Positions 1 to 12,313 are shown, counted from the stretch's first letter. The stretch is DNA of 64,000 nt from Alitibacter langaaensis DSM 22999 (GCF_003096995.1 NZ_QENU01000001.1:186001-250000); one strand, 5' to 3'. Made by a program: numbers and translations. Notes: generated by a model not told the origin, from the sequence alone.

Positions 1-1
1 T

Positions 2-619
2 GTTCCAAGCCTAGTGAAATATTACAACCGCAATGCTGCCAAAGTGGTGAAATCCGCTGTTATTGGCACGCTGATTGCATTGTTTATCTATATTTTATGG
101 CAGCTGGCGATTCAAGGAAATTTATCGCGAGCCGCATTTGGACCTGTGATCGCAAAAGGGGGAGATATTGCCGCTTTGCTTGATGCGTTAAGTGCGAGCG
201 TACAAACGGATTATGTGGGATTAGTGCTAAAATTCTTCGCTTATATGGCGATTGCTAGTTCATTTTTAGGGGTAACGCTGGGCTTGTTCGATTACATCGC
301 GGATTTGTTCAATTTTGACGATAGTGCCTTGGGCAGAACGAAAACCACATTAGTCACTTTCTTGCCACCACTGTTCTTAAGTTTAGAATATCCTTATGGT
401 TTTGTGATTGCCATTGGTTTTGCGGGGCTTGCCGCCACAATTTGGGCAGCCATCGTGCCTGCATTATTGGCGAAAGCGTGCCGCAGCAAATTCCCACAGC
501 GTGAATATACCGTATTCGGCGGCAATTTTATGATTTATTTTGTGATTTTCTTTGGCGTGCTGAACATTGTTGCGCAGCTAGCGGCACAGTTTGGTTGCTT
601 GCCAGAATTTAAAGGCTAA
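2..619 (+). CDS. mtr: Tryptophan permease Mtr/TnaB (HAAAP family), 3' part
   Basis: The reading frame is open to the left edge, so this is the C-terminal half (about 205 residues) of a roughly 400-residue inner-membrane aromatic amino acid:proton symporter. The first visible residues VPSLVKYY match the VPSLMKYY region of E. coli Mtr. SSFLGVTLGLFDY, ADLFNFDDSALGR and GLAATIWAAIVPALL are near-identical to conserved Mtr/TnaB segments. About five hydrophobic membrane segments are visible. The GTG at 14 is internal, not a start. Family assignment is secure; Mtr versus TnaB is less so, because the C-terminus (LPEFKG) resembles TnaB more. Any trp regulatory site lies outside the window. Confidence 0.88.
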   Translation, partial: VPSLVKYYNRNAAKVVKSAVIGTLIALFIYILWQLAIQGNLSRAAFGPVIAKGGDIAALLDALSASVQTDYVGLVLKFFAYMAIASSFLGVTLGLFDYIADLFNFDDSALGRTKTTLVTFLPPLFLSLEYPYGFVIAIGFAGLAATIWAAIVPALLAKACRSKFPQREYTVFGGNFMIYFVIFFGVLNIVAQLAAQFGCLPEFKG

Positions 620-620
620 T

Positions 621-1364
621 ATGAAAAAATCGGTTTATGATAGCGAAAATTTTTTCGAGTTGTATCAAAAATTAAGAGCCAATCCGATTAGCCTAAATAA
701 CATCGTGGAAATGCCCACGATGTTATCGCTTTTGCCTGAATTACAAGGCAGAAAATTGCTAGATTTAGGCTGTGGCACAGGAGAACATTTGCGCTTGTAT
801 CTGCAAGGTGGCGCGGCGCAGGTGGTGGGCATGGATTTATCGGCAGCAATGTTAGCACAGGCTGAAAAAAATCTTGCGCAATTTCGACCGCACTTTGCTT
901 TATATCAGTCGCCAATGGAGCAGCTCAGTGAGCTTCCCGAACAGAATTTTGATATTATCACCAGCTCTTTTGCCTTTCATTACATCAGTGATTTCCCTAA
1001 ATTGCTGGCGGATATTAAAGCCAAATTAAAAGCTAACGGTACATTAGTTTTTTCGCAAGAACATCCGATTGTTACCGCCTATCAAGGTGGTGAACGTTGG
1101 GAAAAAAATGAGAAGAAAGAGCAAGTGGCTTATCGGCTAAATTATTATCGAGATGAAGGCGAGCGAGATCGCAGTTGGTTTAAACAGCCTTTCAAAACCT
1201 ATCATCGCACCTTGGCAACGATTATCAATAATATCATTGCCGCAGGCGGTGAAATTGAACAAATTGCAGAGCCGATGCTAGCGCAACAACCTGAATGGCA
1301 GGCGGAATTTAAGGATTTACAGCACAGACCTGTATTATTATTTGTGCGGGCAAAATTTGGTTAA
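621..1364 (+). CDS. Class I SAM-dependent methyltransferase
   Basis: A 247-residue soluble protein with a Rossmann methyltransferase fold. Motif I is LLDLGCGTGEHL near residue 50, followed by VVGMDLSAAML (the acidic residue that binds SAM ribose) and a post-motif region FDIITSSFAFHYI typical of Methyltransf_11 proteins. The ATG at 621 begins one base after the permease stop; an upstream start at 591 in the same frame would overlap the permease and lacks family support. The close spacing suggests cotranscription with the permease. The substrate cannot be read from the sequence. An uptake core lies inside the gene near 886. Confidence 0.8.
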   Translation: MKKSVYDSENFFELYQKLRANPISLNNIVEMPTMLSLLPELQGRKLLDLGCGTGEHLRLYLQGGAAQVVGMDLSAAMLAQAEKNLAQFRPHFALYQSPMEQLSELPEQNFDIITSSFAFHYISDFPKLLADIKAKLKANGTLVFSQEHPIVTAYQGGERWEKNEKKEQVAYRLNYYRDEGERDRSWFKQPFKTYHRTLATIINNIIAAGGEIEQIAEPMLAQQPEWQAEFKDLQHRPVLLFVRAKFG

Positions 1365-1405
1365 TTTCAGCTTAAAATAAAATTTAAAAAATCTGAAAAA
1401 AAATC

Positions 1406-1434
1406 TTGCAATCTCTCATTTTTCAGCGTATTTT
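1406..1434 (+). promoter_or_regulatory. Putative his operon promoter
   Basis: TTGCAA at 1406-1411, a 17-bp spacer and TATTTT at 1429-1434 form a plausible sigma-70 promoter. It lies about 50 bp upstream of the His leader peptide and puts transcription start near 1441. Inferred from sequence only. Confidence 0.5.
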
Positions 1435-1486
1435 AACAAGCAACTCAACGAAATTTGTATCAAAATTTATAGCAGAGAAACCTATT

Positions 1487-1528
1487 ATGAACTTTATTCG
1501 TACTCATCATCGCCATCATTCAACCTGA
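1487..1528 (+). CDS. hisL: His operon leader peptide HisL
   Basis: A 13-codon ORF, MNFIRTHHRHHST, with four His codons among five consecutive codons, directly upstream of the transcription attenuator and hisG. Ribosome stalling at these His codons when charged tRNA-His is scarce would favour the antiterminator. It is too short for standard ORF calling. Position, His content and the downstream RNA structures together make the call firm. Confidence 0.9.
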   Translation: MNFIRTHHRHHST

Positions 1529-1553
1529 TATCTTTCGGGCATTTGAATGTGGC

Positions 1554-1638
1554 CGGAAGATAGCAAATCTTCCGAGTACGTCTAAACCACAATAGTTTAC
1601 ATAACCTCTCGGAAGGCAACTTTCGAGAGGTTTTTTTA
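1554..1638 (+). promoter_or_regulatory. His attenuator: pause hairpin, antiterminator, terminator
   Basis: Three mutually exclusive pairings are visible. A first hairpin pairs CGGAAGAT (1554-1561) with ATCTTCCG (1567-1574). An antiterminator pairs CTTCCGAG (1569-1576) with CTCGGAAG (1608-1615). A terminator pairs CCTCTCGGAA (1605-1614) with TTTCGAGAGG (1621-1630), with loop GGCAAC, followed by seven T. The antiterminator shares bases with both other stems, the classic arrangement for ribosome-mediated attenuation. Confidence 0.88.
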
Positions 1639-1697
1639 TATCCAAAATTTAAACATAGCATTAAAACACAACACTAAAATATTATGGGGAAAACACA

Positions 1698-2597
1698 ATG
1701 ACAACAACAAACCGTTTACGCATTGCACTACAAAAGAAAGGGCGTTTGAGCAAAGATTGCAATGAATTACTCAAACAATGCGGGGTAAAAATCAATTGGA
1801 ATGAACAACGTTTAATTGCGTATTCAGAAAATATGCCCATTGAAATTCTCCGAGTGCGTGATGACGATATTCCTGGCTTAGTATTCGATGGCGTGGTCGA
1901 TCTAGGCATTATCGGGGAAAACGTGTTGGAAGAAGAGGAGCTTGGTCGCCTAGCAAGAGGCGAGCAGGTTGAATACAAAAAATTACGCACCTTGGATTTT
2001 GGCGGTTGCCGTTTATCCTTAGCGATTGATCGTGATCGCACTTATCAGGGCGTGCAAGATTTTCTCAATTCACGCATTGCCACCAGCTATCCAAATTTAC
2101 TCAAACGTTATATGAACGAAAAAGGCGTCTCTTTCAAAAGCACCTTGTTGAACGGTTCTGTTGAAGTCGCCCCTTCTGCAGGTTTGGCGGATGCGATTTG
2201 CGATTTGGTTTCCTCTGGTGCCACCTTGGAAGCCAATGGTTTAAAAGAAGTGGAAGTGATTTATCGCTCTAAAGCTTGCTTGATTCAACGCCAAGCCTCA
2301 TTAAGTGAAGAAAAACAAGCACTTATAGATAAATTACTCACCCGTATTCAAGGGATTCAACAAGCCACTGAGTCTAAATATATTATGCTTCACGCCCCTA
2401 AAGATAAGCTTGAAAAAATCACCGCACTTCTACCAGGTGTGGAGAACCCAACCATTTTGCCGTTGGCACACGATGACAGCAAAGTCGCAATGCACGTGGT
2501 GAGCCAAGAAACGTTGTTCTGGGAAACAATGGAACAATTAAAAGCAGCGGGAGCAAGTTCTATTCTTGTGTTGCCGATTGAAAAAATGATGGAATAA
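1698..2597 (+). CDS. hisG: ATP phosphoribosyltransferase HisG
   Basis: Catalyses the first step of histidine synthesis, condensing ATP with PRPP in the cytosol. At 299 residues it is the long form, with a C-terminal ACT-like domain for feedback inhibition by histidine. Visible motifs are the N-terminal [11 protein letters not shown], the PRPP loop [19 protein letters not shown] and the C-terminal [13 protein letters not shown] of the regulatory domain. It is the first structural gene behind the leader/attenuator. The ATG at 1698 follows a GGGGA ribosome site. hisD follows after 14 bp. Confidence 0.97.
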   Translation: MTTTNRLRIALQKKGRLSKDCNELLKQCGVKINWNEQRLIAYSENMPIEILRVRDDDIPGLVFDGVVDLGIIGENVLEEEELGRLARGEQVEYKKLRTLDFGGCRLSLAIDRDRTYQGVQDFLNSRIATSYPNLLKRYMNEKGVSFKSTLLNGSVEVAPSAGLADAICDLVSSGATLEANGLKEVEVIYRSKACLIQRQASLSEEKQALIDKLLTRIQGIQQATESKYIMLHAPKDKLEKITALLPGVENPTILPLAHDDSKVAMHVVSQETLFWETMEQLKAAGASSILVLPIEKMME

Positions 2598-2611
2598 AAG
2601 GTAGAAAGAAA

Positions 2612-3898
2612 ATGCAAACACTCATCTGGAAAAACTTAACAGAACAACAACGCAAAGCGGCACTTACTCGCCCCGTGATCAGTGCTTCGCTTAACATTCA
2701 GCAAGCGGTAGAGGCTATCCGTGAAGATGTATTAACAAATGGCGATGATGCATTATTGGCACTTTCGGAAAAATTCGACAAAGTCAAATTGGATAGCCTT
2801 GTGGTTTCAAAAGCACAAATTCAAGCCGCGAGCGAGCGTTTATCCGCAGAACTCAAACAAGCCATTCAAAATGCAAAACGGAACATCACCGCTTTCCACG
2901 AAGCACAAAAACCGCAAACTGTTGATATCGAAACCCAAGCAGGTGTGCGTTGCCAAGTGGTTACACGCCCGATTAACCGCGTTGGGTTATATATCCCTGG
3001 CGGTTCGGCACCGTTGTTTTCGACCGTATTAATGTTAGCGATTCCAGCTAATATTGCAGGGTGTAAAAAAGTCGTACTTTGCTCACCGCCCCCTATTGCC
3101 GATGAAATTCTTTATACAGCAAACCTTTGCGGAGTAGAAACGATCTACCAAGTGGGCGGGGCTCAAGCGATTGTGGCAATGGCTTATGGAACACAAACCG
3201 TGGCGAAAGTGGATAAAATTTTCGGGCCGGGCAACAGTTTTGTGACAGAGGCAAAACGCCAAGTATCACAAAGTGTTAATGGTGCTGCTATTGATATGCA
3301 AGCAGGGCCTTCGGAAGTGTTGGTGCTTGCCGATGAAAATGCAGATCCCGATTTTGTGGCGAGCGATTTACTTTCTCAAGCGGAACACGGTGCCGACAGC
3401 CAAGTGATTTTAGTTACGCCAAGTGAAACTTTAGCAAAACAGACCGCACTTGCCATAGAACGCCAACTCGCTCTTTTACCAAGAAAAGAAACCGCCACTA
3501 AAGCACTGGAGCATAGCCGCATTTTTATTGCCGAAAGCCTAGAACAAGCGGTGGAAATCAGCAATGAATATGCCCCAGAACACTTGGTGGTGCAGGTGGA
3601 AAACGCCCGTGCATTGCTCGACCAACTCGATAATGCAGGGTCGATTTTCTTAGGGGCTTACTCCCCAGAAAGTATGGGCGATTACGCCAGCGGCACAAAC
3701 CACGTTTTGCCAACTTACGGCTACACCCGAACCACATCCAGCCTAGGGCTAGCAGATTTCAGCAAACGAATGACTGTGCAAGAACTCACCCCACAAGGCT
3801 TTAAAGCCCTTGCCCCAACAGTTGAATTAATGGCAAGTGCCGAACAGCTAGAGGCACACAAACAGGCGGTGAGTATTCGGTTGCAGAAATTGAAATAA
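2612..3898 (+). CDS. hisD: Histidinol dehydrogenase HisD
   Basis: The 428-residue Zn and NAD enzyme that oxidises histidinol to histidine in the last two steps of the pathway. Conserved blocks seen are [43 protein letters not shown] (metal-ligand region) and EYAPEHL. Full length for the family. It follows hisG closely in the operon. In compact his operons hisC would follow at once; here two unrelated genes lie between. Confidence 0.97.
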   Translation: MQTLIWKNLTEQQRKAALTRPVISASLNIQQAVEAIREDVLTNGDDALLALSEKFDKVKLDSLVVSKAQIQAASERLSAELKQAIQNAKRNITAFHEAQKPQTVDIETQAGVRCQVVTRPINRVGLYIPGGSAPLFSTVLMLAIPANIAGCKKVVLCSPPPIADEILYTANLCGVETIYQVGGAQAIVAMAYGTQTVAKVDKIFGPGNSFVTEAKRQVSQSVNGAAIDMQAGPSEVLVLADENADPDFVASDLLSQAEHGADSQVILVTPSETLAKQTALAIERQLALLPRKETATKALEHSRIFIAESLEQAVEISNEYAPEHLVVQVENARALLDQLDNAGSIFLGAYSPESMGDYASGTNHVLPTYGYTRTTSSLGLADFSKRMTVQELTPQGFKALAPTVELMASAEQLEAHKQAVSIRLQKLK

Positions 3899-4005
3899 GT
3901 GGCAGGTTTTCTCTTTCGTATATTTAGCCATAAATGTTGAGCAATAAAAGTGCGGTCAAAATTTGCAGAGTTTTGTAAGAATTACACCGCTTATAGGAAA
4001 ATAAA

Positions 4006-4407
4006 ATGATTAGTTATAAAACCAATGTTCCCATTTCAGCCTCTCAATTTATTGAGCTATTGAAAAAAACTACACTAGGAGAACGTCGCCCACTAGATAA
4101 TATGGCGTGTGTAGAAGGTATGCTCGATCATTCTAATTTAGTTATTACCGCTTGGGATAATGAACGTTTGGTTGGTATTGCCCGTTCGGTCACGGACTTT
4201 AATTACTGTTGCTATCTTTCAGATCTTGCTGTGGATGAAACCTATCAGCAGCGTGGTATTGGGCAACAGTTGATTGCGGAAACAGAAAAATCGTTAGCGA
4301 AAACGTGTAAAATCATTTTACTTTCTGCACCGCAAGCGGTGAACTATTACCCACACATCGGGTTTAAACAACATCCGAGTGCGTGGACAAAATTACGCAA
4401 CGAATAA
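4006..4407 (+). CDS. GNAT-family N-acetyltransferase
   Basis: A 133-residue single-domain protein with the GNAT acetyl-CoA core: LSDLAVDETYQQRGIGQQLI near residues 70-90 carries the Q/RxxGxG/A pyrophosphate-binding motif, and the C-terminal NYYPHIGFKQHPSAW is the usual NAT ending. The substrate is unknown. It lies between hisD and hisC, 107 bp after hisD, with an uptake core in the gap near 3946, and is followed after 20 bp by the RhuM-Fic gene. No histidine role is implied; it appears to be cargo in the operon. Confidence 0.82.
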   Translation: MISYKTNVPISASQFIELLKKTTLGERRPLDNMACVEGMLDHSNLVITAWDNERLVGIARSVTDFNYCCYLSDLAVDETYQQRGIGQQLIAETEKSLAKTCKIILLSAPQAVNYYPHIGFKQHPSAWTKLRNE

Positions 4408-4427
4408 TCACGTTTAGCAGATAAAAT

Positions 4428-5399
4428 ATGAATAACCAAATTGAAATTTATCAAACGCAAAATGGCGAAACCCAAGTCGAAGTAAAATTTGAAAATGATA
4501 CGGTTTGGCTTTCGCAAGCACAGATGGTGGAGCTTTTTGGCAGAAATCAATCAGTGATTTCACGTCATATCCGCAATGCTATCGCTGATGGTGAAATTTC
4601 AGAAAAAAGCAATATGCAAAAAATGCATATTGCTTTTTCAGACCGCCCTGTCGTTTTTTATGATTTAGACACGGTAATTTCCGTAGGCTATCGGGTAAAA
4701 TCGCCAGAGGGTGTAAATTTTCGCCGTTGGGCAACCTCTCGCCTAAAAGAATATTTGGTGCAGGGTTATGCGATTAATCAACAGCGTTTGCAAGCCAAAG
4801 GGATTGAATTTGATCAGGTTATTCAGCTGCTTAACCGCACTTTAACCAATCAAACCTTAATTGATGATCAGGGCAGAGCGGTGATTAATGTGCTACAAGA
4901 TTACGCTCGCACGTGGAGTTTGCTACAAGCCTATGACGAACAAACGCTCAGTGCGATAAATGTGGCTCAATCGGAAATGTTGCCCTTGAAGTTTGACGAA
5001 GTGTTAGCCGCAATCCAACAGTTAAAACACACGTTGGTGAGCAAAGGGGAAGCCACCGAACTTTTTGGGCAATTACGCAGTGACGGGCTAGCTTCTGCCA
5101 TTGCAACGATTGAACAGGGCTTCGGCGATGAGCTGTTTTATCCCAACGTGGCAAGCCGAGCAGCCCATTTGCTCTATTTTGTGATCAAAAATCATCCCTT
5201 ATCCGATGGCAATAAACGCACAGGTTCATTTCTATTTTTATGGTATTTACGCCTAAACCAACACCTGTTGGCAAAACCTGTCGAACGGCTAATTAATGAT
5301 AATACCTTGGTTGCACTGGCATTATTGGTGGCAGAAAGCTTACCCGAACAGAAAGAATTAATGATTAAACTTATCGAACATTTTATTTTACTGAAATAA
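4428..5399 (+). CDS. RhuM-like N-terminus fused to a Fic/Doc domain
   Basis: A 323-residue protein. Residues 1-115 match the RhuM/DNA-binding-like family (VWLSQAQMVELFGRNQSVIS, a helix-turn-helix-like stretch, then GVNFRRWATSRLKEYLVQGY). Residues about 150-323 form a Fic/Doc fold with the catalytic loop HPLSDGNKRT at 256-265, including the conserved His256, Asn262 and Arg264. Fic proteins usually transfer AMP or another phosphate-linked group to a target; the Lys after Asn resembles Doc-type loops. No antitoxin gene is recognisable next to it. Target and function are unknown. It is inserted between hisD and hisC and contains one uptake core near 4832. Confidence 0.82.
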   Translation: MNNQIEIYQTQNGETQVEVKFENDTVWLSQAQMVELFGRNQSVISRHIRNAIADGEISEKSNMQKMHIAFSDRPVVFYDLDTVISVGYRVKSPEGVNFRRWATSRLKEYLVQGYAINQQRLQAKGIEFDQVIQLLNRTLTNQTLIDDQGRAVINVLQDYARTWSLLQAYDEQTLSAINVAQSEMLPLKFDEVLAAIQQLKHTLVSKGEATELFGQLRSDGLASAIATIEQGFGDELFYPNVASRAAHLLYFVIKNHPLSDGNKRTGSFLFLWYLRLNQHLLAKPVERLINDNTLVALALLVAESLPEQKELMIKLIEHFILLK

Positions 5400-5415
5400 A
5401 AATAAGCGGAAATGA

Positions 5416-6498
<1,083 letters not shown>

Positions 6499-6510
6499 AA
6501 GGAACCCACA

Positions 6511-7605
6511 ATGACACAACAATCTATCTTATTTATCGACCGTGATGGCACTTTAATTGACGAGCCGAAAACCGATTTCCAAATTGACAGCTTAGAAAAA
6601 TTAAAACTTGAGCCGAATGTGATTCCTGCATTGTTAAAGCTCAAAAACCGATACCGTTTTGTGATGGTCAGCAACCAAGACGGCTTAGGCACAGATTCCT
6701 TTCCCCAAGCGGATTTTGACAAACCGCATAACGCAATGATGGCGATTTTCCGTTCACAAGGTATTGAATTTGATGATGTTTTGATCTGCCCTCACAAACC
6801 AGAAGATCACTGCGATTGCCGTAAACCTCAAACCAAATTGTTACAAAAATATATCGACCGCGAATTGTTCGATCCCGCCACCAGCTTTGTGATTGGCGAC
6901 CGTGCAACCGATGTGCAGCTGGCGGAAAATTTGGGGATCCGAGCCTTGCAATATCACCCTGAAAAATTAAATTGGGATCTGATCAGCGAAAAATTATTAG
7001 GCGAACCTGTTACCAACATTGGCAGCCGTGAACCACGCTATACCGAAGTGGCACGAAAAACGAAAGAAACCGACATTAAAGTGCAGGTTTGGCTCGATGA
7101 AACAGGACATAACGACATCAAAACAGGCGTAGGCTTTTTCGACCATATGCTCGACCAAATCGCCACCCACGGCGGATTCCGTATGAACATTTCTTGCAAA
7201 GGCGATTTATGGATTGACGAACACCACACCGTTGAAGACACCGCCCTAGCCCTAGGCACTGCACTAAAACAAGCCATTGGCGACAAACGAGGCATTGCCC
7301 GTTTTGGCTTTGTGCTACCAATGGACGAATGCAAAGCCGAATGTGCAATGGATTTATCTGGCCGCCCATTTATCAAATTCAACGCCGATTTCAAACGGGA
7401 AAAAGTGGGGGATTTCAGCACCGAATTAACGGAACACTTCTTCCAATCTATCGCCTTTACAATGCTCGCCACCCTGCACCTCAAAGCCGAAGGCGACAAC
7501 GACCACCACAAAATCGAAAGCCTGTTCAAAGTGTTTGGACGAACACTAAGACAAGCCATTCGGATTGAAGGGAATGAATTGCCGAGTAGTAAAGGGGTAT
7601 TGTAA
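6511..7605 (+). CDS. hisB: Bifunctional histidinol-phosphatase / IGP dehydratase HisB
   Basis: A 364-residue fusion. Residues 1-165 are a HAD phosphatase with DRDGT (nucleophile Asp10, Asp12) and a zinc cluster using Cys93, His95, Cys101 and Cys103. Residues from about 170 are imidazoleglycerol-phosphate dehydratase with HHTVEDTA and DNDHHKIES metal-binding repeats. The fusion is the enterobacterial/Pasteurellaceae type. After its stop the operon is broken by about 1 kb of repeats before hisH. Confidence 0.97.
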   Translation: MTQQSILFIDRDGTLIDEPKTDFQIDSLEKLKLEPNVIPALLKLKNRYRFVMVSNQDGLGTDSFPQADFDKPHNAMMAIFRSQGIEFDDVLICPHKPEDHCDCRKPQTKLLQKYIDRELFDPATSFVIGDRATDVQLAENLGIRALQYHPEKLNWDLISEKLLGEPVTNIGSREPRYTEVARKTKETDIKVQVWLDETGHNDIKTGVGFFDHMLDQIATHGGFRMNISCKGDLWIDEHHTVEDTALALGTALKQAIGDKRGIARFGFVLPMDECKAECAMDLSGRPFIKFNADFKREKVGDFSTELTEHFFQSIAFTMLATLHLKAEGDNDHHKIESLFKVFGRTLRQAIRIEGNELPSSKGVL

Positions 7606-7609
7606 TTTT

Positions 7610-7720
7610 GTAGGGGCGGGTTCAATGCCCGCCCGAGAATAGAGAGATTTTTCTAGAATCTGATGAAATTCCGCCTGAATAAACAGCGATTTTTCGGGCA
7701 GGCACAGGACCTGCCCCTAC
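7610..7720. repeat. 111-bp repeat element, copy 1
   Basis: Starts GTAGGGGC and ends GCCCCTAC, so the ends are inverted repeats. Each end also folds on itself: a GGGCGGG / CCCGCCC hairpin on the left and a GGGCAGG / CCTGCCC hairpin on the right, around a variable AT-richer centre. It lies 4 bp after the hisB stop. This is the most diverged copy, together with copy 4. No coding capacity is visible. Confidence 0.85.
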
Positions 7721-7874
7721 GGGAATTTTTGGAATGTTTAAAAATGTGGCAAAAATTTTGGTGATACCCTCAAAAGTGCGGTGAAATTTTGCAAAATTTT
7801 GGATTTTTTAGACCGCTTGTGTGGAATCCCAATCAGCGATAGGTTGTGCGAAATCTATCAACCAACGATAAAAC

Positions 7875-7985
7875 ATAGGGGCGGGGTCAATGCCCGCCCG
7901 AAAATAGGGCGATTTTCCTAAAATGTGATGGAATCCCGTCAGAATAGATGGCGGTTCTGCGGGCAGGCACAGGACCTGCCCCTAC
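7875..7985. repeat. 111-bp repeat element, copy 2
   Basis: Exactly 111 bp, with the same terminal inverted repeats and end hairpins as copy 1, except that the first base is A. Its interior is nearly identical to that of copy 3. The flank that follows (uptake-like motif, then GACCGCTTGTGTGGAAT and an AATCAGCGATA motif) is also shared with copies 1 and 3, so copies plus flanks form a larger tandem unit. Confidence 0.88.
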
Positions 7986-8079
7986 GGAAATTTGGGGAAT
8001 GCCTCAAAAATGCGGTAAAAATTTGCAAAAATTTGGATTTTTTAGACCGCTTGTGTGGAATCCCAATCAGCGATAAAAC

Positions 8080-8190
8080 GTAGGGGCGGGGTCAATGCCC
8101 GCCCGAAAATAGGGCGATTTTCCTAAAATGTGATGGAATCCCGTCAGAATAGATGGCGGTTCTGCGGGCAGGCACAGGACCTGCCCCTAT
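8080..8190. repeat. 111-bp repeat element, copy 3
   Basis: Also 111 bp and 205 bp downstream of copy 2, from which it differs at only a few positions (first base G, last base T). The near-identity with copy 2 including flank suggests a recent tandem duplication of a 205-bp unit. Confidence 0.88.
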
Positions 8191-8270
8191 GGGAATTTTG
8201 GGAAATGCCTCAAAAGTGCCGTGAAATTTTGCAAAAATTTGGATTTTTTAGACCGCTTGTGTGGAATGTC

Positions 8271-8359
8271 AATCAACAATAGATTGTGTTAAATTCCCTC
8301 AATCAACAATAGATTGTGTTAAATTCCCTCAATCAACGATAAATTGCACGGAATTCACC
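8271..8359. repeat. Three tandem 30-bp mini-repeats
   Basis: Two perfect adjacent copies (8271-8300 and 8301-8330) beginning AATCAACAATAGATTGTG, then a diverged 29-bp copy (8331-8359). Each contains the short palindrome CAATAGATTG. A single related copy occurs between elements 1 and 2 (about 7831-7859) and none between 2 and 3. Copies are directly adjacent without spacers, so this is not a CRISPR array. Confidence 0.85.
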
Positions 8360-8374
8360 AATCAGCGATAGAAC

Positions 8375-8485
8375 GTAGGGGCGGGTTTAATGCCCGCCCG
8401 AGAATAGGGTGATTTTCCTAAAATCTGATGTAATCCCGTCTGAATAAACGGTGGTTCTGCGGGCAGGCACGGGGCCTGCCCCTAC
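8375..8485. repeat. 111-bp repeat element, copy 4
   Basis: A fourth 111-bp copy with intact terminal inverted repeats (GTAGGGGC / GCCCCTAC) and end hairpins but a diverged centre. It lies 111 bp before the hisH start codon. The remaining bases between element and gene carry only a degenerate flank and the hisH ribosome site. Confidence 0.87.
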
Positions 8486-8596
8486 GTGAATTTTGGGAAT
8501 GCCTAAAAATGCAGTAAATTTTGCAATAAATTGCACTTTGAGTATATTTTATTACCATATCCGTTTTGTATTGTCTTTACGCTAAACAGGGAAATT

Positions 8597-9190
8597 ATGA
8601 CCAAACTCACCATCATCGACACAGGCTGTGCAAACCTGTCTTCTGTAAAATTTGCATTCGACCGTTTGGGGATTCAAGCGGAGATTAGTTGCGATCTGGA
8701 TAAAATCAAATCCGCAGAGAAACTGTTGCTCCCAGGGGTGGGGACGGCACAGGCGGCGATGAAGATTTTGCAAGATCGTCATTTGATTGAAACGATCCAA
8801 AATGCGACCCAGCCCGTGCTTGGGATCTGCTTGGGAATGCAGTTAATGACGGCATTTTCTGCGGAGGGCAATGTGCCAACCTTGAACCTAATGCAAGGGC
8901 AAACGGAGCTGCTGCCTAACAAGGGCTTGCCACTGCCGCATATGGGCTGGAATAAAGTGCGGTATCAGGCGGATCACCCTTTGTTCAAGGGCATTGAGCA
9001 AGAGAGCCACTTCTATTTTGTGCATAGTTATGCGGTGCTGCCGAACGATACCACCATTGCCACCAGCGATTATGGCGTGCCTTTTTCAGCCGCTATTCAG
9101 CGTGGGAATTTTTACGGCGTGCAGTTCCACCCAGAGCGTTCGGGCAAAGCGGGTGCGAAGTTGTTGAAAAATTTTGTGGAGAATGTGTAA
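8597..9190 (+). CDS. hisH: Imidazole glycerol phosphate synthase subunit HisH
   Basis: The glutaminase subunit (197 residues) that feeds ammonia to HisF. A class I glutamine amidotransferase with nucleophile Cys78 in GICLGMQLM and the His-Glu pair in QFHPERSG. The ATG at 8597 follows CAGGGA; the earlier in-frame start at 8531 would add a non-homologous extension and has no ribosome site. Its stop overlaps the next gene's ATG by one base. Its partner HisF is separated from it by two foreign genes and hisA. Confidence 0.96.
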   Translation: MTKLTIIDTGCANLSSVKFAFDRLGIQAEISCDLDKIKSAEKLLLPGVGTAQAAMKILQDRHLIETIQNATQPVLGICLGMQLMTAFSAEGNVPTLNLMQGQTELLPNKGLPLPHMGWNKVRYQADHPLFKGIEQESHFYFVHSYAVLPNDTTIATSDYGVPFSAAIQRGNFYGVQFHPERSGKAGAKLLKNFVENV

Positions 9191-9891
9191 TGGCAGAAGT
9201 GTTAGCCGTGAAAACGGCAATGATAGAACCCTTGGTTTCGGCGAATGGGGCGGTGATCAATACCGCCGTTCGCAAAAAAGCGGTGCCAAATTTGGTGGTG
9301 AGCCAGCTTGGTGCGGTGGGCGATGATGTGGGTAATAAAAAACATCACGGCGGCATGGACAAAGCTTTGTTTTTCAATGGGCAAAAAACATTGGAAAAAT
9401 TGACCGCACTTTTGGGCTTGGATTACGACTATTTGCAAGATTCTCGCTTTGGTGAAAATGTGGTGGTGTCATCGTTAGATGAAGAGAGCGTATGCATTGG
9501 CGATCAATTCCAAATTGGCGAAGTGTTGATTGAAGTTAGCCAGCCCCGCAAACCGTGCAATACCTTATTGCAAAGCACGGGCGTGGCGGAAACGCGTAAA
9601 GTGATGGTGGAGCAAAATTTGGTGGGCTGGTATGTGCGAGTACTACAAACGGGCGAAATTCACGTTGGCGATCGTTTAACCTTGGTTCAACGCCCCTATG
9701 CCGATCTGACGGTGGCGAATGTTCATTGTTTGCTGTCGCAACCTGCGAAAAACCTAGACAAAACAAAGCTAGACCAAGCGTTAAATTGCCCCGCATTGGC
9801 GGAGGCCTATAAATCCACCTTGCGTAAACAAGCGGAAAAATTGGCACAGAGTTCGAGCGAAAGTGCGTTTTTTAATACCCCAGAATTTTAA
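9190..9891 (+). CDS. yiiM: MOSC-domain protein YiiM
   Basis: A 233-residue protein of the YiiM group of MOSC (molybdenum cofactor sulfurase C-terminal) proteins, associated with reduction of N-hydroxylated bases such as 6-hydroxylaminopurine. Visible are VVSQLGAVGDDVGNKKHHGGMDKAL, the DSRFGENVVV segment and the conserved cysteine in QPRKPCNTL. The start codon shares its A with the hisH stop TAA, so translation is probably coupled. Its place between hisH and hisA is unusual. It contains an uptake core near 9402. Confidence 0.88.
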   Translation: MAEVLAVKTAMIEPLVSANGAVINTAVRKKAVPNLVVSQLGAVGDDVGNKKHHGGMDKALFFNGQKTLEKLTALLGLDYDYLQDSRFGENVVVSSLDEESVCIGDQFQIGEVLIEVSQPRKPCNTLLQSTGVAETRKVMVEQNLVGWYVRVLQTGEIHVGDRLTLVQRPYADLTVANVHCLLSQPAKNLDKTKLDQALNCPALAEAYKSTLRKQAEKLAQSSSESAFFNTPEF

Positions 9892-9906
9892 TCAAGAGAG
9901 AAGATT

Positions 9907-12210
<2,304 letters not shown>

Positions 12211-12313
12211 TGATAGTATTAGATTTTCTGGAGGGACACTAATATTTTCTCTTAACAGGGGCAATTACCCATAATAAATTAATAATTAAAGAATATTTGG
12301 AGCTAATTTAAAA

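Noticed and set aside
7038-7625. 195-codon minus-strand ORF opposite hisB
   Set aside because: It is antisense to a firmly identified gene, its composition follows hisB codon structure, and it has no homology I recognise.
8271-8359. Possible CRISPR array from regular 30-bp repeats
   Set aside because: Units are directly adjacent with no spacers, only three copies, and no cas genes are in the window.
7610-8485. Insertion sequence with transposase in the his operon
   Set aside because: The elements have inverted ends but no ORF; no transposase is encoded anywhere in the window.
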